A DNA stretch of 20,936 nt, from contig JAMYWO010000012.1 of assembly GCA_024220525.1 (NCBI GenBank), forward strand, positions 83,530-104,465. Reading direction: 5' to 3'. The translations under genes and the position numbers were made by a program. Origin of the DNA: Cochliopodium minus. Taxonomy: Eukaryota; Discosea; Himatismenida; Cochliopodiidae. The notes under the pieces are model-generated. The model was not told where the DNA came from. It did no database searches and saw nothing but the letters and a program-made list of their open reading frames with translations. Below are positions 1-8,263 of the stretch, piece by piece. How positions within the stretch are numbered: position 1 is the stretch's first letter; each line of letters begins with the position of its first letter.

Positions 1-483
1 AAATAAATCAAAAAAATAATCTTTCTCTTCAAAATCTTCTTTTCAATGCTACAAGGAAAGTTGTCAAATATAGAAGATTCTTGATAATCATTCTTGGACT
101 TCCAATTTGGAGTCTACCAAATGTTTATTGAATTATGGAATAATTATATACTTTTTTTGTTTGATATGTTCAATATTTTAAATAAAGATATCCCACTTTG
201 TGGGTGTTTTGGATCAAAAAAAAAAAATGATCAAGCCAAAAACTTTGAACAATTTGTTAAATTTAATGAATACCATTATCTTCTCTCAATTTTTTGATAA
301 TCATGGGTTTACTCAAGCTGTTTTAATTCCAAAGGGCACCCATTTTTTTTTGATCATAAACAATTTATTGAAGGCTTCTTAAAAATTAGTTCAGGAAAAG
401 AAATCGAAGAAGAAAAATATAAATTCCTTAAATTCTCAATTGTAGAAAAAAATTTTTCCAAAGTTTCAATTATCAAATGTTAG
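1..483 (+). pseudogene. Broken or partial coding remnant at left edge, unrecognised
   Basis: I do not recognise this sequence. Three plus-strand stretches look protein-like but lie in different frames: an opening piece with a hydrophobic run (about 20-118), a middle piece (about 94-297, and another frame over 200-382), and a final piece from about 340 that ends at TAG 481-483. The last two would be continuous if the run of nine T near 343-351 differed by one base. A second frame change falls near the T run at 289-294. I found no GT..AG intron that repairs either join. It may be a decaying gene whose 5' part lies outside the window, or a real gene with homopolymer sequencing errors. Codon content resembles the neighbouring genes. 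The 3' end converges on the galactosyltransferase gene. Confidence 0.3.
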
Positions 484-584
484 GTAATAAAAAATAAACC
501 AATTTATTTTGCGGACCACAAATTAAAAACTAATAATCCTTTTTTCTTTTCTTGAAAGATTCATTAAAAACAGATTTAAAACTT

Positions 585-2136
585 TTAAAAAAATTTATTT
601 GTAATTTCTGATGAAAAGAACCAAGTTTCATTAATAAATAAAATTGTATCTTTTTGAAAAATTTTTGATACTTTATGAAATACACATGCTTTTTCAGAAC
701 AACATTCTTTTCCAAACTTGTAATTATAAGAAGAATCATCATACCTTGAAGAATAAAATATTGTTGATTTTTTAAAAAATGTAAAATTTTTGAATTTTAC
801 CAACGTACAGTTTTGTTACTTCTCATCGTTTTAGGGTTAAACACCTTTCAAACACAATTATTTTAAACGAAAAATTAAAAATTAATTAAAATACCATGAA
901 AAATTCTCTTCCCAAAAAATCACGAGTGTAAGTCGGAAAAATTCCCAAAGAATGAAGACACAAACTGGTTGCAACATCTTCTTGTTTCTTTTTTTTGAAA
1001 AAATGACAAGAACATTTAAAGGGTTCTCCTTCTATTTTTTTTCCATAAGAAGGAAAGATGTTTGTACTTTTGTTATTATTAATGGTAATGTTATTTTCAG
1101 AGTTTTTCTTTTTAATGTATCTTTTTGTTTTAATTTCTTTTATTTGATTTTTAGATTTATTGTCAGATTTACTATTAGGTTTTTTATCAGATTTACTATT
1201 AGGTTTGTTATCAGATTTATTAGGTTTGTTGGATTTATTTGTTTTAATTTTATTGTGATTTTTATTTTTGGGAGGAGAAAGAAGAGGAAAGTTAATAGTG
1301 TTGGTTATGTAAGAAGGGAAGTTAAGGGGAGAGGGGTAGGACTGAAGTAGCATTTGATGAACCATCAGTTTTAAAGCAGAATGACTCATTGTTACACATG
1401 CTCCCGCAACAAAATTGAATCCATCCTTCCTTCTAAATACTTTTCCTATTAAATGTGGTACTTTGCTTTATTTAATTTAAAAAAAATGTTCAAATTTACA
1501 AAAAAAAAATAAAAAAAAAAATAAAAAAAATTTTGAAAATATTTTCAATTAAAATGTATCTAAAATACTTTCTTAGAAAAAAAAGAGTGATACGGGTTGA
1601 AAAGATTTAAATAAGAAAGAAAATTGTCCATGAGGAAAAAAGAATCTGTGTCTGCTTTTAAAAAAAAAGAGTTTTTATGATGTTTATATTTATTAAAAAT
1701 GAAAATCCAAGAATGCCAAATTTTGAGAGAAAGATCCTCGTATTTTTCTTTTCTTCCTAGTTTCATTTCTTTACTAATGTCAAATACATTCAAAGTTTTA
1801 TTTTCAAAATCTCCTAAAAATATTATTTCTTCGCATTTGGATCCCCATCCTCTTTATTTATTTTAATTTATTTAATGTATTTATTTTATTAAAATATTTT
1901 AATTTAATTTTTAACCTTTTGATTTCAATAAGAATGTCCAATTCTTTTTTGATGCAGGGAAGAAAACAAAAAAGTTTGATGTAATTCTTTTCGGTAATTT
2001 TTGGAATTGATTGAATTTTGTTTTTTGAAGTTTCAATGTAATTATTTTTTGAAATAAAGGTGAAAATAAGATGATATAAAAACATGATAGCAATTAAGAA
2101 AATTAATCTCTTTATATATATATCAAGAAAACCCAT
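585..2136 (-). CDS. C1GALT/fringe-like beta-1,3-galactosyltransferase (GT31), 5 exons
   Basis: The exons are 2136-1916, 1851-1594, 1465-895, 844-801 and 744-585, giving 417 aa. This is a predicted Golgi type II membrane glycosyltransferase that would add galactose (or a similar sugar) beta-1,3 to protein O-glycans. A short cytoplasmic N-terminus is followed by a signal anchor at about residues 10-28. Family landmarks appear in order: the KCEEIIFLGD strand (79-88), EDLSLKIWHSW (112-122), the metal-binding DxD motif as KADTDSFF (139-146), the acceptor-side loop GKVFRRKDGFNFVAGACV (167-184), EDVA..CL..LGI (322-335), RDFLGREFF, and the C-terminal ECCSEKACVFH (378-388) typical of C1GALT. A Lys/Asn/Ser-rich insertion of about 80 residues (225-305) lies just before the EDVA motif. 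The second donor is placed at GTATCA because it alone gives the conserved NP..P...G join. The exact acceptor substrate cannot be read from sequence. The start codon lies 50 bp from the divergent lysozyme start. Confidence 0.85.
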
Positions 2137-2186
2137 TTTTATAAAATAGATTTCAATTTTTTAAATTTTCTGAAATAAATTAAAAA
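2137..2186. promoter_or_regulatory. 50-bp divergent intergenic region (galactosyltransferase / lysozyme)
   Basis: Only 50 bp of almost pure A and T separate the two start codons. Both genes must place promoter and 5'UTR here or within each other's sequence. I see no distinctive motif beyond T and A tracts. Confidence 0.4.
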
Positions 2187-3012
2187 ATGAGAAAAATTCT
2201 TTGCACTATTTGTATTTTTGCTTTCCTATTCATTTCCTCAATAAATGGACAAACATTATCTGGAGAATGTAATTCTTATGAAAGAGAAAAATTAAACGAA
2301 GGATATAAGACCTGTATGTACTATGATCCTGTAGGATTAAGAACAATAGGTGTTGGATACAATTTACGTAAAAAACTTCAATTTTAAACAAATTTTCTAT
2401 TTCAAAAAACTATTCTATCATGTGTCTGGGCCTCTAGACACATATTTTTAACACGATAAAAAAAATCATTCATCTCTATATTGGAGATATATCTTCTAAT
2501 ATACAATTGATATTACATACAGTGTATGTTGATTCGCATAATTATGCAAATTATTTTTCCTTATGATTTTCAAATTTAAAAAATAAAGAAAAATCAGGAG
2601 CAAAACAACAAGTAGAATCAGTTGGAGCAAATTTTCAAAATGTATATGATGGAAAACAATGCTTGAATGAAACACAAATTCAAAAACTATTTGTTTTATC
2701 AATGAATGAAGCTATCACTTGCTCCACTTCCTTTATTTCCAACTGGAGTTCTCTTCCAACCACCCCTAAATCTGCTGTTGCTGACATGGCTTTTAACATG
2801 GGTTGTGCAACACTAGGTAAATTTCTTAATGAAAAAAATAAAAAACAAAAATAACATCTTTTTTATTTGAAAAAAAAGGAAAATTTGTAAACTTTAAAGC
2901 AGCGGTACAAAATAGAGAATACTCTAAAGCACAAACCGAAATGAGAAATTCACTTTGGTGTACCCAAGTAGGATCTAGATGTCAAAGAGATATCAATTGC
3001 ATGAAAGCTTAA
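2187..3012 (+). CDS. Secreted T4-phage-type lysozyme (GH24), 3 exons
   Basis: The exons are 2187-2367, 2589-2816 and 2879-3012, giving 180 aa. The enzyme would hydrolyse the MurNAc-GlcNAc beta-1,4 bond of peptidoglycan. Residues 1-21 form a signal peptide (basic start, hydrophobic core, cut near NGQ), so it is expected in phagosomes or outside the cell. The catalytic triad has the exact spacing of T4 lysozyme (E11-D20-T26): Glu38 in LNEGY, Asp47 in YYDPVG and Thr53 in RTIGVGYNL. The C-terminal LWCTQVGSRCQRD matches the family's W..Q...R..R end. Cysteines are plentiful (C28, C43 and others), which fits a secreted disulfide-stabilised form. Intron 1 is 221 bp and carries a dispersed repeat copy, whereas intron 2 is only 62 bp. 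AATAAA at 3031-3036 is a plausible poly(A) signal. The family is known in dictyostelids, and a phage or bacterial origin is inferred. Confidence 0.88.
2421..2442. repeat. Perfect 7-bp inverted repeat (hairpin) at left edge of intronic element
   Basis: TGTGTCT (2421-2427) and AGACACA (2436-2442) flank an 8-nt loop GGGCCTCT in lysozyme intron 1. It is conspicuous because the surrounding intron has almost no G or C. It touches the left end of dispersed repeat copy 1 but is absent beside copy 2. Confidence 0.6.
2441..2555 (+). repeat. Dispersed structured repeat, copy 1 (lysozyme intron 1)
   Basis: This stretch of about 115 bp matches 5200-5314 with about seven differences, two of them single-base indels. 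It contains short inverted repeats: ATCTC..GAGAT around the TATATTG loop, ACATAC-AGT-GTATGT, and the 12-bp palindrome GCATAATTATGC near the right end. It lies wholly within the intron, in the same orientation as the lysozyme gene. I see no coding frame, no terminal inverted repeat shared by both copies and no tRNA-like box. The family is unknown; a small non-autonomous mobile element or a structured RNA gene both fit. Confidence 0.8.
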
Positions 3013-3151
3013 AATAATTCTTTCTTCAATAATAAAACATCAACAATTAAAAAAATCAGAATTTAAACAAAATTAATATATTAAAATGTTTTTAAAACTT
3101 ATTTAGAAAAGAAGAAAAGGAATAAAACAAATTTAATAAATAATCATCTAT

Positions 3152-5865
3152 TCACACTTTCAAACACTTTGGACACAAGCAATCAAACCCTATTTTAACA
3201 AATTGTTTATTATTCATTTTAATAATTATTTGTTATTATTTTAAATATTTGTTTATTAATTTTTTTTTATTCTTTTAACAGAAAAAAAAAAGAGTTTTAC
3301 CACGAGAGAGTTTGATGTAAAGGAGACGTTGAGAAGGAGAAAGAGAAGAGAGGAGGGGGAGATCAAAGTAAGAAAAAGAAAGTTCTTCTCCTTTTTCTAT
3401 TTTTCTTAATGTGTATAACACTGCATTTGAATTTCCTTACAAAAAAAAAAATGTATATTTATAAAATCAATCAGAAAATATTTAATTAAAAATAAAATTA
3501 AAATAAACACTTTATTGTGGAAAAATAATAATTAAATATAATTAATTAATTAAAATAATTAAATATAATTAATTAAAATAATAATTAAATATGGTAAAAA
3601 TTTTTTTACCATAATTGATTCTTTCAATATTTGGTTCGCATGAATGATTAAAAAATGATGTCATCATGTACAACCCCGCTCCCTTTTTAATCATAATAAC
3701 AAATTAATAACAAATTAATTAGTTAAAAATGATAATCGGAAAGAAGTAAATTGATAAAAAAAGTTATATAAATAGATATAAAGAGTAGAGTGATGTATAA
3801 AGAGTAAAGTTATAAATCGATATAAAGAGTAATGATAAATAAAGAGTAGAGTAAAGTAATATAAATTTATATATAAAGAGTAATGATATAAAAGAGTAAA
3901 GTAATGTATAAAGAGTAAAGTTATATAAATCGATATAAAGAGTAAAGTAATGTATAAAGAGTAAAGTAATATAAATAGATATATAAAGTAAGGTAATGTA
4001 AAAAGTGTAAGATAAAAAAGGTACCCTGATTTGAAGGTCATTCGGAAGTAGAGATAAATTTATTTCACATGCATTTGCTTCCCACTTTTTTGCCCATGTT
4101 ATATATTCCTCTAATTTTAATAAAATTATAAGTAAATTAAATTATAATTATAACATTAAAATAATAATTTATTTTGATAAAATTATAAGTATATAATATT
4201 AATAATTTAATTTTAATAAAATTATAATCATAACATTTTATTAATAATTTAATTTATAAAATTATAAGTATAAATTTAAATAATAAACAAAAATGAGAAG
4301 ATAATAAATAAAAAGCATAAATATTATTTTAAAATAAAAATACCGAGAGAAAGAGAGGAAATGAAAGCATTATCAACTTTTTTTTCTAAATCTCCTTTTC
4401 TTTTATCTTCTTCACCATATTTATTATCATCAATATTATTGCTTTTATTTTTATCATTCTTGTTATCGTTATCAATATTATTATTTTTATTATTTTTATT
4501 ATTATCATTTGTATCAAAATTATTAAGAGAAGAAGAGTTTTGAAAAGAAGAAAGTAAAAAAGGGAATTCTTTGGTGAATTGTTCTTTTTCTTCCTCTTCT
4601 ATTTCTTCTCTTCCTATTTAATTTTAAAATTAAAAATATAAAATAAAATAAAATAAACAAAATATAAAATAAAATAAAATGAAATGAATAAAATATAAAA
4701 TATAAAATATAAAATATAAAATATAAAATATAAAATATAAAATATAAAATATAAAATATAAAATATAAAATATAAAATATAAAATAAAATTAAGATTAAA
4801 GGGGAAAAAGAAAAAGTAAAAAGAGGAGGAGAATACCAGGAGAAAGGAGAAGAAAATTTGACAAAAAAGGAGAAATATTAACTCCTTTTATTAATCCCTC
4901 TGATATCGTTTTCCATATTTTCATCACTGCGTATGGTGTTGTGTAAAAATATCTTTTTTAAAAAAAAAAATCAAAGTTTTTTGACGCCTTTATAAAGTTG
5001 AATGCATGACAAGCAAACATGGAATCATCATTTATTTATAAATTTATTTTTTCATTTCATAATTCATTAAATTTTTATTTTTTATTTTATAATTATTTTT
5101 TTATTTTTATTTTTTATTATTCTTTATTTTTTAATTATTTTTTTTATTATTATTTTTTTTTAAACTAATTTTTATCTTTGGGGAAATATAATTTCTTTTC
5201 ATATTTTTGACACGATAAAAAAATCATTAATCTCTATATTGGAGATATATCTTCTAATATACAAATGATATTTACATACAGTGTATGGTGATTCCCATAA
5301 TTATGCAAATTATTCCTTTTGTATATTTAATTTATTTTTTTTTACCCTAATTCTTCATATTTGTTTTGGATGGATTGAGAGGCAAGATCAAGGTGATGAA
5401 AATAATGATCAAAAGTATTTATTTCATTTTGGCAAATAGAATGGTGAATAACATCTTTTTTATTGCAAAAAGGAGAACAATATACCATTTTACAGTGAGG
5501 GCAATTGATTTTCTTTTCATTTTCTTTATCTAGAGCTAAAAATTTGAAACAACTATTGCATGCTTGTTTTTGTTTGATTGTTTGTGGAGAAAGGATAGAT
5601 ATGATTGGTGATTCTTTCAAAAAAATTTCATCTTTTTCATAATCTCTTGTTGTTATCAATCCCAATCCTTTATTTTTAAAATTTTTCAATTCTATTCCCA
5701 CCCCTTTTAATTATTTTCTTTTATTAACAAATAATTTTCGTAATGAATTGGTATATAGAAATGTATACCTTTATTCTTGAACATTTTATTATATTCGCTC
5801 ATTAATTCGTCTTTTCCTTTAATGATCACTTTAAAATCTTTTTTTAATGTCTCTATTATCTTCAT
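3152..5865 (-). CDS. SET and MYND domain (SMYD-like) protein-lysine methyltransferase, 8 exons
   Basis: The exons are 5865-5769, 5703-5346, 4952-4837, 4613-4344, 4110-4025, 3682-3610, 3435-3301 and 3189-3152, giving 390 aa. The protein is predicted to transfer methyl from SAM to lysines of histones or other proteins. The order is that of SMYD proteins: N-terminal SET strand with GLGLITTRD (45-53), a MYND zinc finger (Cys 81, 84, 100, 103, 108, 112, His119/120, Cys123), an acidic Asn/Asp/Lys-rich stretch (about 192-280), the SET core GAGLYMMTSFFNHSCEPN (310-327), GEELSFSYFD with the catalytic-type Tyr356, and the Cys-rich post-SET GFDCLCPKC (379-387). The ATG at 5865 sits in a short first exon. 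Without that exon the frame would have to begin at GTG. Introns of 223-393 bp hold repeats. The gene converges on lysozyme (139 bp apart) and diverges from eL22. Confidence 0.87.
3765..4010. repeat. Tandem repeat, about 45-bp composite unit (SMYD intron 5)
   Basis: A unit of the type GATATAAAGAGTAAAGTAAT followed by GTATAAAGAGTAAAGTTAT recurs about five times with variation. The core AAAGAGTA is seen about a dozen times. It makes up most of the 342-bp intron between exons ending at 4025 and starting at 3682. The open frames across it on the minus strand (Leu/Tyr/Ile-rich) are repeat artefacts. Confidence 0.75.
4689..4783. repeat. (TATAAAA)n tandem repeat, SMYD intron 3
   Basis: A near-perfect 7-bp tandem array of about 13 copies, preceded by imperfect AAAAT repeats, fills most of the 223-bp intron. 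Confidence 0.85.
5200..5314 (+). repeat. Dispersed structured repeat, copy 2 (SMYD intron 2)
   Basis: This is the second copy of the 115-bp element, matching 2441-2555 at roughly 94% by eye. It keeps ATCTC..GAGAT, CATAC-AGT-GTATG and the palindrome CATAATTATG. It lies in the 393-bp SMYD intron 2, antisense to that gene, while copy 1 is sense to its gene. Position relative to host transcription is therefore not conserved, which suggests independent insertion. The flanking sequence differs between copies. Confidence 0.8.
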
Positions 5866-6003
5866 ATTTGGATATAAATTCAAAATCTATTTTTTTTTTT
5901 AATTTTATTGATCCTAATTGAGAGTACATAAGAATTTTTTTTTTTTTTTTATATATAAATTATGAAAAATAAAAATAAAAAAAAAGAGATCTGTTATAAC
6001 AAA
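5866..6003. promoter_or_regulatory. 138-bp divergent region between SMYD-like gene and eL22
   Basis: This AT-only region with a long T tract (about 5936-5950) separates two divergent start codons and must hold both promoters. No specific element was recognised. Confidence 0.35.
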
Positions 6004-6557
6004 ATGCCTCCAAGAGTAAATTTTTAATTTAAATTCATATGTTGATAAAATCATTTCTCTCAAAAATATAAATCCTATAATATCAAACAAAATATCACAA
6101 ATCAAAATATAAATCAATATATATTCATTATTATCCTCCAATAAAATCAAAAAATATTTATTATATATTTCTCTATTCATTATAGCAAACCACCAACAAA
6201 AAGAAAAACGTCAAGAAACAAAGAAAATTGAACTTTTCTATTGATTGTTCTGTACCTTTGGGTGATAATATTATGGATGCTTCAGCATTCGAAAAATTCC
6301 TTAATAACAAAATTAAGGTTAATGGAAAGGCAGGAGCTCTTGGAGATTTTGTTAAAGTAACTAGAGAAAAAACCAAATTAAATGTTGCAGCTGTCCCACC
6401 ATTCTCTAAACGTTATCTTAAATATTTAACCAAAAAATTCTTGAAAAAACACGAACTTAAAGATTATCTCAGAGTAGTTGCTTCTGATAAAAGAACATAC
6501 AAACTCAACTACTATAATATTGACCTCAATGATGGAACTGGAGAAGATCAAGAATAA
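6004..6557 (+). CDS. rpl22: 60S ribosomal protein eL22, 2 exons
   Basis: The exons are 6004-6015 and 6186-6557, giving 127 aa. This is a component of the large ribosomal subunit. The second exon reads in frame from a Lys-rich head through KLNFSIDCSVP, MDASAFEKFL, KVNGKAGALGD, PFSKRYLKYLTKKFLKKH and DYLRVVASDK to an acidic tail, the complete eL22 fold at family length. No ATG exists in frame in exon 2 before the conserved core. The first exon is inferred as just ATG-Pro-Pro-Arg followed by GTAAAT, with the acceptor TATAG at 6181-6185. This gives MPPRQTTNKKKN, a normal ribosomal-protein start. The 170-bp intron is large relative to the 12-nt first coding exon. The downstream neighbour POLE2 converges, with 165 bp between stops. 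Confidence 0.93.
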
Positions 6558-6722
6558 ATAGAGAAATTATATAAATAAATTATTTTTATATCATCAATTA
6601 AATTTTCTTTTTCTTTTTCCTTTGTTTGTTCTTTCTATAACAATTTGATATTTCACTTTCATTATACAAGAAAATTAAAAAAATTTATTGTGAAAAATGG
6701 TAAATATTTTGTTTATTTGGGA

Positions 6723-8211
6723 TTAGATTAAAATTTCATAGGAATTGTTTTCATTATCTTTATCATAATTATTTCTATTGTTTTCTTGATCACCAACATT
6801 TGATTCATTTGAATCATTGTCATTAAGATCGATATCTATGTTTTTGGTTTCATTATCATTAAAGTCATTTACATCATTCAAACAATCCAATGGATCTTCT
6901 TTAGGATCATTTTCAGAATTATTTCCAACATTTGAGTACTCAACAGTTCTTTCTGAGGGGCGATAAACAAGAAAATTTTGGCCTGAGTAAAAAGAAGTAC
7001 AAGAGAAAGAGAAACTTTCATGATAATTTGAAGTGAATTGTTCATGATTGTCTCCTTTTTTTCAAATTAAAAAATATTATTAAAAATTAAAAAAAAAAAA
7101 AATTACCCAAAATAAAGATGTCAGGTAGTGGATAAAGGTGGAGCCAATGTTGATATTGAGTGAAAAGAGAGAGCGGCTCTAAAGAAATAGGTAGTACATT
7201 TGATTGAGAGAAAATGGTTTTGAGGAGCTGTGAAAGAATAAAGTAATTGATTAAAAGCCAAGCAAAAATCAAAGTAAAAATAAAATAAAAAACGTAATAA
7301 TTCAAAAGAATTAAGGTGAGAGTTACCATTTGATGTAATTTTAAATTAGTTGTATTCTTATAATCGAAAATAGAAGATTTCATTAGTTTCTCAAATAATT
7401 GATCCCTAAAAATAAAAATTTCATCAGTGAACCATTTTATTCTGCACGGATTTGTAGTGAAAGTAACTTTTCTCAAAGTTTTCTCTAAACTTGACACCAA
7501 GTTTTGTGGTATTCTTTCTAAGTTATTTTGAATGAATAAAATAAAAAAAATAAATCAAATAAATAAAATAAATAAAATAAATCTAAATAAAATAAATAAA
7601 ATAAATAAAATATAATAAAATAAAAATCAAATAAATAAAATAAATAAAATAAATAAAATAAATAAAATAAATAAAATAAATAAAATAATAAGGAGAAGGA
7701 GCCAAGTTTATTTTTTTGAAAGAAAAAGTACGTTGAGGAAAGAGAAAGGGAGGAGAAAGAGAAGGATCATTGGGACCAGGAATGAAAATGAAATGAGAAA
7801 AAGAAGAAATGTTTTTAAAAGATTGAAGTAAAAGAGAAAGACGAGAAAAAAGAGAGGAATATTCTTTTTTTTCAATTTTATTGTTTGAAACAAAAGAACC
7901 CATCAAAATGAAACAGTTTGGTTGTTCTTCTAAATTATCGAAAACACTGAAAATCTTTTCCAAATTTTTCATTACTCTTTTGTCATCCAAAAACACCTCT
8001 GACAACACCACAAACATGTCATCACTTTCCTCTTTTATTTTTTCCATTTTCTTTCTTTCTTCCCCACTCATCATCTTCTCACTCCTTTTATTCATTTTGG
8101 TTTTTTTTAAAAAAAAAATTAAAAAAAATTATTTCAAAAAAAAAAAAATTAAATTTAAAAGTAAATTGTAAAATAGAAAAGTAAATAAAAAGTGTAAATC
8201 AGAATAAATAA

Positions 8212-8263
<52 letters not shown>

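Noticed and set aside
895-1390. SWIM-type zinc finger (CxC...CxH) in the frame 1389-886
   Set aside because: The apparent C-S-C and C-L-H lie in a segment that aligns with the GT31 ending EDVA..CL..LG...RD..GRE. Upstream and downstream exons complete a C1GALT-like protein.
3715-4041. Minus-strand Leu/Tyr/Ile-rich frame of 108 residues
   Set aside because: It is produced by the 45-bp tandem repeat inside SMYD intron 5; only its last part is real exon sequence, in another frame.
5914-6180. Minus-strand 88-residue hydrophobic frame
   Set aside because: It lies in the eL22 promoter and intron 1, is extremely AT-rich, lacks family features and overlaps the required eL22 first exon.
7524-7731. 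Read-through of POLE2 exon 5 past LFPQR into a Phe/Ile/Tyr repeat
   Set aside because: Splicing at GTACTT (7731) joins FPQ directly to RIPQNLVSS, matching the family; the read-through is only repeat sequence.
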